The notes below the pieces were generated by a model that was not told the origin of the DNA, ran no database searches, and was given only the letters and a program-made list of their open reading frames with translations. Positions 10,726-21,071 of a stretch of 64,000 bases of DNA are shown piece by piece. How positions within the stretch are numbered: position 1 is the first letter of the stretch; each line of letters begins with the position of its first letter. This DNA comes from Pseudogymnoascus destructans (taxonomy: Eukaryota > Ascomycota > Leotiomycetes > Thelebolales > Thelebolaceae). A program made the position numbers and the translations under genes. The stretch lies in NCBI RefSeq assembly GCF_001641265.1, contig NW_020167521.1, positions 434,001-498,000 on the forward strand. Direction: 5' to 3'.

Positions 10726-12162
10726 GACAGCTCTGAAGCTGCCTAGCTAGGCGTTTGAGATGGGCGGATCGCCCAGCTCAACCAGGCCTCAGGCATGAGC
10801 TAGCTTCAGGAGCCGGTCTACAAATAGTACGTAGGCCCAGTAGATAGATAGTTAATTAATTCAATTGTCCTGTATACTCCACGATCACGACTGTGTTACC
10901 TGTGGAAGCCCCTAATTCCAACTGTCTACTCTCTGCATCCCAAAGCGATACTTCTGCTTAGTTGGGGAAACCCACCCAAATTGGCAGGGTATCCCAACGC
11001 ACAGATAATTATACAACACCATAGGCCCGTCTAAGCGCTATGGGACGGATTCCTTGCCCTAATCTAACACTTCCTTTATCAACACCTTCTCGATTCGATC
11101 TCCGCGAAACTCCATGTCGCAAGTTCAGCGGAGGTTGGGACCTAGCAACAATTTGGATGTCTAAACGTCCAGGCCTGTCGCGTCAACATGCCGGCACTAC
11201 CACAACCATTCCATACCCCACTTTAACCCCTTGGGTGTAAGGACAGTTCGAACCGAGGCTGACCTTCGAGTCTGCAGAAGTATCTGAAGTATAATGTGAA
11301 GGCTTCGATACTCGAAGCAGTAGGACAAGGTATAGTAGTTCAGGCTCCAAAGCATATACTTTATACCACAGGGGTCAAGTGGTGAGACAAACAGGTTGGC
11401 CAAGTGGTTCGACTTGAAGTAAGGGAATGCAAAGTAAGTCAAAGCAGGAGGAATTGCAAGAAGGCCAAGTAGTGTATAATTTGCTAGCTAAAGATCAATA
11501 AGAGACATGAGCAATAAGTGCTTATATAACAGTAAAAATCCCTAGTGCCAAATAAGCGAAGGCACTAATTAACCGAGCCCTAGTGAAGCGAGCCTAAGCC
11601 AGTAGTCAACATTTGGGCTGATCTAGGTCAGCAAGTGAAGCGAAGTGAGCGAAGTGAGCGAAGCAGGTGAAGTGAATGACATAGTGAAATAAGTACTAGA
11701 GACTAAAGTGAATCGAAGGGTCATGACACAAATATCGAAGGAGTGTCATGACATTGGGGGATCGCAAACCTTATTACTTGTTTTACTTGTAATTTGTGGT
11801 ACCTGTCAACGGTTTCTGCAGAAATACCATACTGGCGATGTGCTTGACATGGACACATGATGCTATCTAAGAGTGAAGACTACATACAGCACGAGGGGAA
11901 ATAGCAGATAAACATGAACGTTGCAGTTGAGCGGATGAAGGGAAAAGAGAACAATACGAGACATGCTCATGTATGATTTGTAGCCATGCGATTAGTTACC
12001 TAAATTTTGGCGTTTTCGATTTGATTCCATGAAGTGAAGCCTGTATATAGTCCCTCAATGTCTCATCGCGATCCGTCCGCCACAGTTCCATCCATATTCT
12101 ATCCTTGGTGTGCATACCTTAAGATTACATTCCTTTCAACATGCTCGCAATCACTGCTTTGG
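10726..12162. other. Repeat-derived gap, no gene
   Basis: No coding region is seen. There is a hairpin at about 10757-10780, a GAAGTGAGC microsatellite at 11636-11672, and a 9-bp inverted motif GTCATGACA at about 11722-11753 that could be the edge of an old LTR. Everything else is unassigned. Confidence 0.4.
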
Positions 12163-12167
12163 CCTCC

Positions 12168-12617
12168 TGTTACAGCTAAGTGCTAGTGCTATGGCTAGCG
12201 CTTACAGCTGCAACCTCACATGATGGATAACATTGGATATCATGGATATTATGTTATCCATGTTATCCACAGGGACCCATGGAATGTCATGTGATGGATA
12301 ACATTGGATATCATGGATATTATGTTATCCATGTTATCCACGGGGATCCACAGAATATCAGGTGATGGATAACATTGGATATCATGGATATTATGTTATC
12401 CATGTTATCCATGGATATCCCTTTGGCATGACACCACTATATAAGTAGATAGTATTTCCTTAGATAGGAGCTTCGTGCTCAACTCAATGTAGTATTTTTT
12501 ACAATACTGTAACATGTTACTTGGAAAGCCTTTGTGTCTAATCCCCTGCCTCCTCTGTCAAGTCAACCTTACGCAAGAAACCTCTGTGTCTTCTATCGTT
12601 TAGAAGTCAGCGTTACA
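12168..12617 (-). repeat. Solo LTR-A (450 bp), reverse
   Basis: It starts TGTAACGC at 12617 (minus strand) and ends GCTGTAACA at 12168, so it has TG...CA ends. It is flanked by 5-bp target duplications CCTCC (12163-12167 and 12618-12622). No internal retrotransposon region is left, so it is a solo LTR. The outer part matches the LTR-A copies at 13533 and 45996, but the middle differs (see the 71-bp repeat). Confidence 0.92.
12221..12412. repeat. 71-bp tandem repeat inside LTR-A
   Basis: Copies start at 12221, 12292 and 12363; the third is partial. Each unit is itself palindromic, with GGATAACAT at one end and ATGTTATCC at the other, so the array can fold into successive hairpins. The other full LTR-A copies have an unrelated core of GGATAG / CTATCC motifs at this place. 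Confidence 0.85.
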
Positions 12618-13064
12618 CCTCCTTGGCGGGCCTGGCCGCCTCGATGCCATTAGCAAATACCCGCCTTAGCTTGCCGCTGTTATAGTACATGTGGTATATA
12701 AAGTGTGTTACGCATATTCTGGGCGAGCTGGAATACTGTAGTCTTTTTTGGCTCAGTGGGATGTAGCGCGAGCATAACCATACATTATTACAGCTTCTAA
12801 CGTCACTGTGTATTGGGGTACAGCATTCTTTTGCAAAATGTTCAGTATATAAATTAATTTGATGTCTCTACTATAGGGCAGAATTCCCACAGTTAGGGAA
12901 CTGGTCCATTAGCTCAACAGCAGCTATTGTATTACTGCGCAAGTAAGTCTTTAAAGCCTCTATTCATTCAAGCCAACAGAAACTAATAATAAGTAGACAC
13001 TGGTATTAATGTATGTTAACGTGTGGTAATCATATGTCCAGTGGTTGACATTACCTTGCATTAG

Positions 13065-13189
13065 ATCATTCCACTTGCATTCTTAACAACACTTGCGGAT
13101 TTATCACTTAATCTCGCAAACGCGGGAGATAACTGCAGTGCAATCTCAGAGTCAAACGTTTTCTACTGCTCTCAACTAAAGTACGCCTT
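13065..13189 (+). pseudogene. Class III chitinase relic, 5' part
   Basis: In one frame this reads IIPLAFLTTL, then LNLANAGDNC and a CSQL segment, as in the N-terminal half of GH18 class III (plant-type fungal) chitinases. The frame continues, after skipping the chromovirus and one copy of its CCTT target duplication, into the catalytic region at 20572. The beginning of the gene was not recognised upstream, where a TAG precedes the matched segment. Confidence 0.6.
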
Positions 13190-13435
13190 TGTAAGGCGGC
13201 CCTCACGTGAGGGCACGTGAGGTGCCACGCTCTTACAGTGGACCTGGCGGGCTCGGTAAATTAGGGCCTACGGGTTCCTGTATATAAGGGGCTGGAGGCT
13301 CGGAGTGAGGCCTCCAGTCAATAGTCGCTGTATCAGCGTAGACCTATTGTGCTTCACACCAATATAACCCTTACTTCCTGCCTCCTGACCTGGTTCCCTG
13401 AACTCCCGTGACACCCTGGGCCCTACGCCTTTACA
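13190..13435 (+). repeat. Chromovirus 5' LTR
   Basis: Starts TGTAAGG and ends TTTACA; 246 bp. TATATAA at about 13278 is a candidate promoter element. It differs from the 3' LTR by three substitutions. Confidence 0.95.
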
Positions 13436-13475
13436 ATTCTATTGACTCAACCTATATTCAGCCTACCAGATTAGG

Positions 13476-15140
13476 ATGGCAAGCCAGGAAAAGAGGATTA
13501 CCCGGGCGACCTCCAGAGGAGCGACACCCTCGTGTAACGCTGACTTCTAAACGACACAGAGGTTTCTTGCGTAAGGTTGACTTGACAGAGGAGGCAGGGG
13601 ATTAGACACAAAGGCTTTCCAAGTAACACGTTACAGTATTGTAAAGAATACTATATTGAGTTGAGCACGAAGCTCCTATCTAAGGAAATACTATCTACTT
13701 ATATAGTGGCATCGTGCCTCATGGGTAATCTGGATAGTTGGCGGATAGCTAGATATTCAGGATAGTTCATGGATAGCTCAACTATCCAATATCCACTAGT
13801 TTCTGCAACTATCCATTAGCCCCGTCACATGGCAGCCTACCCCGCTTCCCACTGTGACTCACACGTCACGTTACTAGGCCCTGGCCCTGTAACCATGACA
13901 TCATGTTACTGTAGCCGTAACACCTCGACGGAACCAACAGAACCTGCCCCGAGGCCTATAGCACAGGAAGCTGACAGCCCAAGAGAGGAGATGGCCTCGA
14001 AGCTGGCTAGCCTCCGGAGACGAATAGATGAGGAAAAGGCCTACTTCAACACCATGGAAGAGGCCCTCCAAGTATTCCGACAGTCGCACGGTGAAGACTA
14101 TAGCGCCTACCCCAAAGAAGTGAGGCTCTGCGGAAAGGCAGGCCCGGATACGAGAGGAAAGCCGGAAGAGGCGACACCAGGACAGCGAGGAAGAGTGGGA
14201 GAATCCTCCGGACGAGGAAGCCCAGGAAACAGCATCTACTCTGTCGACAGAGACGACGCCAGCCCACAGACTCTTCGGAAGGGTCAAGGACCCCAAGGTC
14301 TACAAGGGCGAGTCAGCTAGGGAGCTCAACGAATTCATGGCCTCAATCCGCGCCTCCTTCCGGTACCAGCCTAGGATGTTTCCGACCGAACAATCCAAGG
14401 TGGCCTTCGCAGCTCAATACCTCAAGGGCGACCCTATGAAGGAATGGGACAACCGCTGCGCCTCCCAGGATGAGGGCTTCGCAGACCCCTTGGATATCGC
14501 TGGGTTCGAGGAGTTCCTCCGCGACCTCCACGTTGACCCAGCCAACCGACAGCGTATTGCGGCCCTTAAGTATAACGGTGCCCACCAGCGCAAGGGACAG
14601 GGTATCCGTAAGTTCGTCACGTACCTTGAGGAATTGGAACGGGAAATGGAACCATATACCGAGTCCCAAAGGACCACCCACCTCCTGATGAAGATCCACC
14701 CAGATATGAGGCAGTGGCTCCTTGAGGGAGGGTACGCCGAGCATTCCTCCACCCACAGGGAGGCTGTCGTCAATATCCTAGCGATGCTGGAAATGACCAA
14801 CCGTTGGGTCACAGAGAAGGCTCCTACCTCAGACAAGCCTAAGGAGGGAAGAAGCTCCCCTCGGGGCAACTTCCCGAACCGAAGGGGCAGTTTCAGCAGC
14901 ACCCGGGGATCTCGGTCCACCACCCCAGGAGAGAGAACCCTTCCCTGGAACAGACGCCGGAATCTAGACCAGCCTACAACAAGATGGCAGACACCTACCC
15001 AGAGCAGGGGCCCAAGGCCAGCTCCAAGCGGGAGCTGCTACAACTGTGGCAAGGCAGGCCATTTCGCGAAGGAATGCCATAGCCAGGGCCAATATACAGG
15101 CCTTGGGGTGAGGAAACTGGATATCCAGAAGGAGGAGTGA
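13476..15140 (+). pseudogene. gag: Chromovirus gag, interrupted
   Basis: The start ATG is at 13476 (MASQEKRITR). After 19 codons gag is interrupted by the solo LTR-A (13533-13922); dropping the LTR and one target copy restores the frame exactly. A one-base shift near 14155 moves the downstream part to another frame. The capsid-like region (LNEFMASIRASFRYQP ... FAAQYLKGDPMKEW) lies at about 14310-14800, and the nucleocapsid zinc knuckle CYNCGKAGHFAKEC at about 15035-15076. It ends at TGA (15138-15140), which is in the same frame as the protease that follows. As it stands it cannot make full-length Gag. Confidence 0.9.
13533..13922 (+). repeat. Solo LTR-A inside gag
   Basis: A 390-bp LTR with TGTAACGC and CCGTAACA ends, flanked by 5-bp duplications CCTCG (13528-13532 and 13923-13927). 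It has the GGATAG-rich core, like the copy at 45996, and lacks 8 bp near its start. It post-dates the chromovirus insertion, so LTR-A family activity is younger than that event. Confidence 0.95.
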
Positions 15141-18100
15141 CTCCCAGCTGGAGCTCCACGACTTACGCCTAGAAAAAGGATGGAAATCGACGTGGAGCTA
15201 CAGGTAGGGCCGACCTGGCACAAGGCCAAGGCCCTCCTCGATTCAGGGTCAGACGCATCGATGATCCACCCTCTTTTTGCGAAGGACGTAGCCTCGAGTG
15301 CCGAGACAAAGGCCCACCCCGAGTGAAGGCTGTCGACGGCAAAGAAGTCGTCATATACGGGACAGCAACCACAAAAGTTAGGGCCCAGGACCACTTTCGA
15401 AGGGAGTCGACCATCAACCAGACGCTCCTTTCCATGGACACCCCAGGGGTGGATATTATCCTTGGAATGGACTGGATTGTACAGGTCAACCCCCAGATTG
15501 ATTGGCGTACCCAGATCTGGCGCCACCCCTTCGATATAGCGAAGGCAGTAGTTGCGGATATAGAGGGCCTAGATGAAGGCGACGCCACCTTTGTCCTGGC
15601 CCTGACCTCAGAAGAAGCATCGTCCACCCAGTGCCCAAGAGAGTACGAGGAGTACGCTGATGTCTTCTCCGAGGAGCGGGCAGAAGACCTACCCGAACTA
15701 GGTAGGAAGACCCATGGTATCGATACTGGAACCCAGGAACTACCCTACGGTCCAGTATACAACCTTTCCGAGATGGAACTGGCCACGCTCCGCGAATACC
15801 TCCAATCGAGCGAGACGAAGGGCTGGATCCAACGGAGCGTGAGCCCAGCAGGTGTGCCTATTCTGTTTGTCCAGAAGAAGGACGGCAGCCTACGCCTTTG
15901 CGTAGACTACAGGGGTCTGAATAACATCACAGTGAAGAATAGACACCCATTGCCATTGATCACGGAGACCCTAGATAGACTCCAGGGAGCGAGGAGCTTC
16001 ACCAAGCTCGACATCCGGTATGCCTACCATAGGATCCGTATTCGCCCAGGCGACGAGTGGAAGACTGCCTTCCGTACTCGCTACGGACACTTTGAGTACA
16101 AAGTGATGCCTTTTGGCTTGGCCAACGCGCCTGCCAAGTTCCAAGCCTATATGAACAAGACTCTTAAAGGGCTCGTAGACACTATATGTGTCGTATACCT
16201 AGACGATATCCTTATTTACTCTCAGAGAGAGGAGGATCACACCAACCACGTACGGGAGGTGTTAGGACGCCTACGTGAGGCAAACCTATACGTGAAGCTC
16301 TCGAAGTGCGAGTTCAATACCAAGAAGGTAATATCGTCACAACAGAAGGGGTTGCCATGGAGAGCGACCGGGTTGCTGCGATAGCTGAGTGGCCTATACC
16401 AAGGACCCACCGAGAGGTCCAGGTATTCCTCGGCTTCGCCAACTTCTACCGGCACTTTATTGAGCAATACTCCTCTGTTGTGGCCCCATTGACTGGCCTC
16501 ATGAAGGGGGCCAAGGCAGGCCAACAGGACCCTTTGTCTGGGGCGTAGAACAGCAGGGCGCGTTCGACCGCTTGAAGGAAGCCTTCACTACAGCCCCAAC
16601 GCTGGTCCACTTTGATCCAAGCCGCAGAATCAGGCTGGAGACGGACTCCTCTGGCTTTGGCCTTGCTGGAAACCTGTCCCAGTTTGTAGACCAGCTCGAA
16701 GGAAAGGGCGTATGGCACCCAGTCACATTCTACAGCAAGAAGCTGGAACCGGCCGAATTGAACTACGAGGTCCATGACCAGGAGCTCCTGGCGATCGTGA
16801 GATCCTTCGAACAGTGGAGGCATTACCTAGAGGGTAGCCAACACCCAGTTGAGGTCCTGACGGACCACAACAACCTGAAATATTTTATGGAAACCACCAC
16901 CCTCACAAGGAGGCAAGCGCGGTGGGCGCAGGCGTTGTCAGCCTACGATTTCCACATATCCTATCGGGCTGGAAAGACGAATCCCACAGACGGGCCGTCG
17001 AAAATACCAGACTACGAGGAAGAGAAGGGTAGCCAAAACGTTATGTTGCCTACCCTTCAGAGCAAGCTCCAGAAAGCCATACAGGCAGGAGAAGCCCCGC
17101 AGATCAGGCGGGTAGTGGCTGACCTACAAGAAGTAGGCGTCACATCGGGCGAAGACTGGAATAAGGACACCAAGAGTCCAGGTCTCGTTGTCCCTCGAGT
17201 CATGGTAGCAGCTATGGCTCAGGGAGAGAGCGCCTATAGCGCCACGACCGAACCCTTGGCGGACTTGATCAAAACCCTTCAGGCGGCTGACGAGCTTGCT
17301 GTTCACAGGGCCAAGGACGTGGGGTCGGCGCGAGCGAAGTGCTCTTCAGGCTGGAGAGTAGACGATGCAGGCATCCTACGCTTCAAGGGAGCGGCCTACG
17401 TGCCTCCTAATCAGGCAGTACGTATGGAAATCTTCAAGATTTGTCATGACGACCCCTTAGCTGGACACTTTGGGTACAAGAAGACCCAAGAGTTGATCCG
17501 ATGCAAATACTACTGGCCTGGCTTAGACCAGGAGACCAGAGAGTACGTACGGGGCTGCGATTGTTGCCAACGTATCAAGCCCATACGGCACAGGCCATAC
17601 GGCGAAATGCAGGCATTGAAGATGCTCTCAAAGCCTTTTGAATCCATAAGTATGGACTTCATCACAGACCTACCCCCAAGCATAGAGACAGGCCAAGCCA
17701 AGGCCTCAGACTCAATTCTGGTTATAGTAGACCGCTACACCAAGGTATCCAAGTATATACCGTGTAGAAAGGCCATTACAGCCCCAGAGCTGTCGCGCCT
17801 TTTCCTTGTGTACTGGGTTAAGGACTTTGGAATACCGGCCGAGATCATAACGGACAGGGGCAGCGTGTTCACGTGCCACTTCTGGTCGGCTTTCTGTTTC
17901 CACCTCAAAGTACGGCGTAACCTGTCTACAGCCTTCGACCCTCAATCCGACGGCCAGACCGAAAGGCAGAACCAGAATATTGAGGCTTACCTATGGATCC
18001 ACTGTAACCAGCACCAGGACAATTGGGTGGAGCTCCTTCACTTTGCGGAGCTCACCTACAATAACGCCTTCCACGACTCCATCCAGATGTCGCCCAACCA

Positions 18101-18689
18101 AGCCCGGTACGGTATCAATATCAACCTATGGCAAGGGATCGAGGACCCCTCAAGAAGGGAGGTGCCAGTTGCAAAAGACCGAGTAAAAGTAATCCTCGAA
18201 CTCAGGAAGGAGCTCGAGGAAGCATGGAAGCAGACGAAGGAAGCCCAAATAAGAGGCTACAACAAGCTGCACAAGCCAATGCAGTACATGGTAGGAGAAA
18301 AGGTGTGGCTATCAGCCAAGAATATCAGGACCACCCAACCAAGCAAGAAGCTCGGCCACCGGTGGCTGGGACTGTACAAGATTCTACAGAGGATCGGGAA
18401 GCAGGCGTATCAGCTGAGGCTCCCACTCTCCCTACTCGAGAGGTACCGGGAAGGCGTCGAGAAGGCTGATCCTCCACCAGATCCAGAGATCGTGGATGGG
18501 GAAGAAGAATACAAGGTCGAGGCAGTCCTAGACCACAGGACTGTGCGGAGGGGTAGAGGAATCCGAGAGGAATACCTGATTAGGTGGGCAGGCTACACTG
18601 CAGCTGACGATCAGTGGGTTCCAAAGCTTGACGTAGGACTACCGTTAATCAAGGCATATCACAAGGAACAGACGCAGAAGGCAATGTAG
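15141..18689 (+). pseudogene. pol: Chromovirus pol (PR-RT-RNaseH-IN-chromodomain)
   Basis: The protease has LLDSGSDASMI (about 15225-15260), in the gag frame. A missing base in a C-run near 15315 shifts to the RT frame (15323-16384), which has the catalytic VVYLDDILIYS. A small deletion near 16330 and a missing T near 16535 cause two more shifts. The last frame (16572-18689, 705 codons) carries RNase H (ETDSSGFGLAG, TDHNNLKYF), an HHCC integrase with DDE core (MDFITDLPP, ITDRGSVF, DGQTERQNQ) and a C-terminal chromodomain (EYLIRWAGY). The chromodomain is what directs chromoviruses to heterochromatin. The domain order is complete, but three frame breaks prevent a full polyprotein. Confidence 0.93.
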
Positions 18690-18974
18690 TGTATTGTCCT
18701 GAACTAAGGGAAAAAACAACGCGTCAAGTTCCGAAGGAGAAGGGCTCACAGACCCAGAAGAAATGCGCGCGTCAGACAAGGGGGCGACGACGGGGGCAGG
18801 GCGTGGATTGAAGCGCCACTGGTCTGGACGCACAAACAAATGCTCAAAAAGAGCACGATCGTGATCCGCAGGCGTAGGCAGGAAAATAGGTCCTACCGAC
18901 AAGGGCGTGGAGGGCAGGACAGGCCTCACTCGAGCTACCCACAGGGTCAGCAAAACGTCCAGGAAGGATGGGAA

Positions 18975-19927
18975 TCACAAACCTACGACAAACTTCAGGG
19001 CGGCGACGTGGGCGTTGAGGCCAACCTGGTAGGCGTCTAGAGCTGCATCAGTAGCAGCGTGGAACGTAGCAGCAGCAGCCTTGAGAGCCTTGGTCTTGGC
19101 CTGATCCAGCTCAGCAAGGGTCTCAGTGTGGTGAAGAAGGGCTTGGCGTGGGTCGTTGAGGTTGCGGACGACGGGGCCCCCAGACTCAGGGAGAGGCACA
19201 ACAGGTTCCTTGTGGAAGGATGTAGCAGCTCTCTTACCCTTATTCTTGACCTTCGGGGTGCGAGGCTCCTTGCCCTTATCAGCGGTAGTGAACTTGCGTT
19301 GGGCAAAGAGGAGGGAGGCCAGAGCCTCACGGGTGGCGACCGAATCATCTTCCAGCCCAGTGTCCTCATCACCAGCGCAACAGTTCAAATAGGCATCAGC
19401 CTTGAGCTGCAGGGCAGTGAGGGCATCCTTCTGATCAGGACCGACCTGCCTGCTTGTCAGCATATCCCACTAAGAAGGAAAAGGAGGCCTACCGGAACGC
19501 AGCGGTGGTTTCCTTGGAGACAGTCGCCGCACTTGTCCAAGCCAACAGGGACCCAGCAGATCTGTCCAGGATAGTTGTAATAGGTGACCAAACACTTGAC
19601 GCAGCAGTCGCGGGAGCCTGCACGAAGGGGACCAACAGACTCTGGAACTGGGCGGCGCGCAGAAAGCTTCCACCCCAGCGCCGTACGCATCTCCTTGGCG
19701 GCCAACTGAGCAGCGACCTCCTCCTCCTCTGGAGCGTCCTCAACTGAAGGTGATCGGTAGGGACGCACGGTGCGAGGGCGAGAGGTGGACGCAACGGAAG
19801 CAGGACCGAAGGGAGTAGGGGTGGCAGGTGACTCCAACTCGGGAGACCCAGACATCTGGGCGGAAGAGCGCTTGAGAGGGGTGGCGACAGGCGCCACTGT
19901 CTTCTTGGGCTGCTTGCATGGAGCCAT
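18975..19927 (-). CDS. Antisense frame with cysteine cluster in chromovirus
   Basis: Between the pol stop and the 3' LTR the minus strand has coding-like frames: ATG at 19927 (MAPCKQPKKTVAP) to 19457, then a one-step frameshift into 19463-18975. The first part is basic and Ser/Pro-rich and then has CVKCLVTYYNYPGQIC and CGDCLQGNHRC, a C-x2-C ... C-x2-C-x5-C arrangement that suggests zinc binding. The second part is Ala/Lys-rich and probably helical (TLAELDQAKTKALKAAAATF). I do not recognise a named family; similar Cys-rich hypothetical proteins are common in fungal genomes. Transcription would have to start in or near the 3' LTR, in antisense. The frameshift means this copy is probably broken. 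Confidence 0.45.
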
Positions 19928-20310
19928 GATTGACGGAACTAATCCACAGATCAGTCCCTGAAGACGAAGGACGGAAGGGAGGTAAATACCTTGCGAAGAG
20001 GGAGTAAGCCTTGAAGCAAACCTTGGAAGAGGATCAAAAGGAAGAAGCCAAGAACCCAGAAGAACGGGCACTTGGTGTGAGGTTGTGTGAGGAAAGTAGG
20101 AAGTTGGGTAGGAAGTGGGAGTTAAGCGCGACGCCCACAACAACTGGGGGTGGCCGCGGCACAACAACAAGGGGGGTCACGGGACCCCCCTGACAGGCGC
20201 GAGTTCGATAACAACAACCCACCCTACGCGCGAGCAAACAAGCCAAACAAGCCCAAACAAGGGCGCAATCAGCCCTGATCTCTATGCCTGGAATTGGGGG
20301 CAATTCCCTA

Positions 20311-20325
20311 GAAGGGGGAGGTAAT
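20311..20325 (+). promoter_or_regulatory. Polypurine tract of chromovirus
   Basis: GAAGGGGGAGG (20311-20321) lies four bases before the 3' LTR start at 20326, the usual place of the plus-strand primer. A primer binding site after the 5' LTR (from 13436) was not recognised as complementary to a particular tRNA. Confidence 0.75.
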
Positions 20326-20571
20326 TGTAAGGCGGCCCTCACGTGAGGGCACGTGAGGTGCCACGCTCTTACAGTGGACCTGGCGGGCTCGGTAAATTAG
20401 GGCCTACGGGTTCCTGTATATAAGGGGATGGAGGCTCGGAGTGAGGCCTCCAGTCAATAGTCGCTGTATCAGCGTAGACCTATTGTGCTTCACACCAATA
20501 TAACCCTTACTTCCTGCCTCCTGACCTGGTTCCCTAAACTCCTGTGACACCCTGGGCCCTACGCCTTTACA
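20326..20571 (+). repeat. Chromovirus 3' LTR
   Basis: 246 bp, with the same ends as the 5' LTR. It differs by C to A, G to A and C to T, two of the three being transitions. Followed by the CCTT target duplication. Confidence 0.95.
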
Positions 20572-20997
20572 CCTTAACTCATCAAACTATATTCTCTACT
20601 AATACATTTGGAGGAGCCACCATAGATGGATTAGACTTCGACTTCGAGACAGTCGCATCCAATATGCCACCCTTTGCAAACTAGCTCCGCAGCCTAATGG
20701 ATCAAAATTCCACTTCAACAGGCAAGAAATGGCTTTTAACTGCTGCGCCACAATGCCCATACCCTATTGCAGCAGACGACCCTATGCTTAATGGAACCAT
20801 CTTCTTTGGCGCTATCTAGATCCAATTTGACAACAATTACTGTGGTCTCTAATCCTTTGTTGTTGGCGCTAAGACGCAGAATAACTTCAACTTCAACACC
20901 TAGGGCAACTAGGCTAATATGGTGTCTAAGAATCCTAATGTCAAGGTGTTTCTGGGTGTTGCTAGTTCACCTACTGTTACGATGGTCATAGAGGTCA
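20572..20997 (+). pseudogene. Class III chitinase relic, catalytic part
   Basis: One frame reads DGLDFDFETVASNM (the GH18 DxxDxDxE motif at about 20625-20648, intact), then LTAAPQCPYP, IQFDNNYCGLQSF and KNPNVKVFLGV, as in fungal class III chitinases. The frame contains four stops: TAG at 20682 (from CAG), and at 20817, 20901 and 20910 (each where the family has Trp, TGG). All are C:G to T:A changes of the kind made by RIP at CpA. It is the continuation of 13065-13189, split by the chromovirus. Homology fades beyond about 20995. Confidence 0.85.
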
Positions 20998-21071
20998 TGA
21001 TGCCAGTCCAGGAAAAGTAATCTAGATTGAATCTAAAGAGAAGAAGAAGAAGAAGAAAGAAGGAAGGTGAG

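Larger units (their letters stand above)
13190..20571 (+). mobile_element. Full-length Ty3/Gypsy chromovirus
   Basis: This 7382-bp LTR retrotransposon is bounded by 246-bp LTRs (13190-13435 and 20326-20571) that differ at only 3 positions, and by 4-bp target duplications CCTT (13186-13189, 20572-20575). Order: LTR, gag with zinc knuckle, protease, reverse transcriptase, RNase H, integrase, C-terminal chromodomain, then about 1.6 kb with an antisense frame, a polypurine tract and the 3' LTR. It is disabled by a solo LTR-A inside gag and by several frameshifts. The near-identical LTRs and few RIP-type changes suggest recent insertion. It landed inside a chitinase gene copy. Confidence 0.95.

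Noticed and set aside
11636..11672. CRISPR-like spaced repeats
   Set aside because: Simple GAAGTGAGC microsatellite in a eukaryotic genome; no spacers.
12221..12412. CRISPR-like array of palindromic repeats
   Set aside because: Three adjacent 71-bp units inside an LTR with target duplications; a tandem repeat, not a CRISPR.
19454..19747. 97-codon plus-strand frame opposite the antisense Cys-cluster frame
   Set aside because: It has some protein-like look, but the ordered cysteines on the minus strand are the better candidate; kept as an alternative only.
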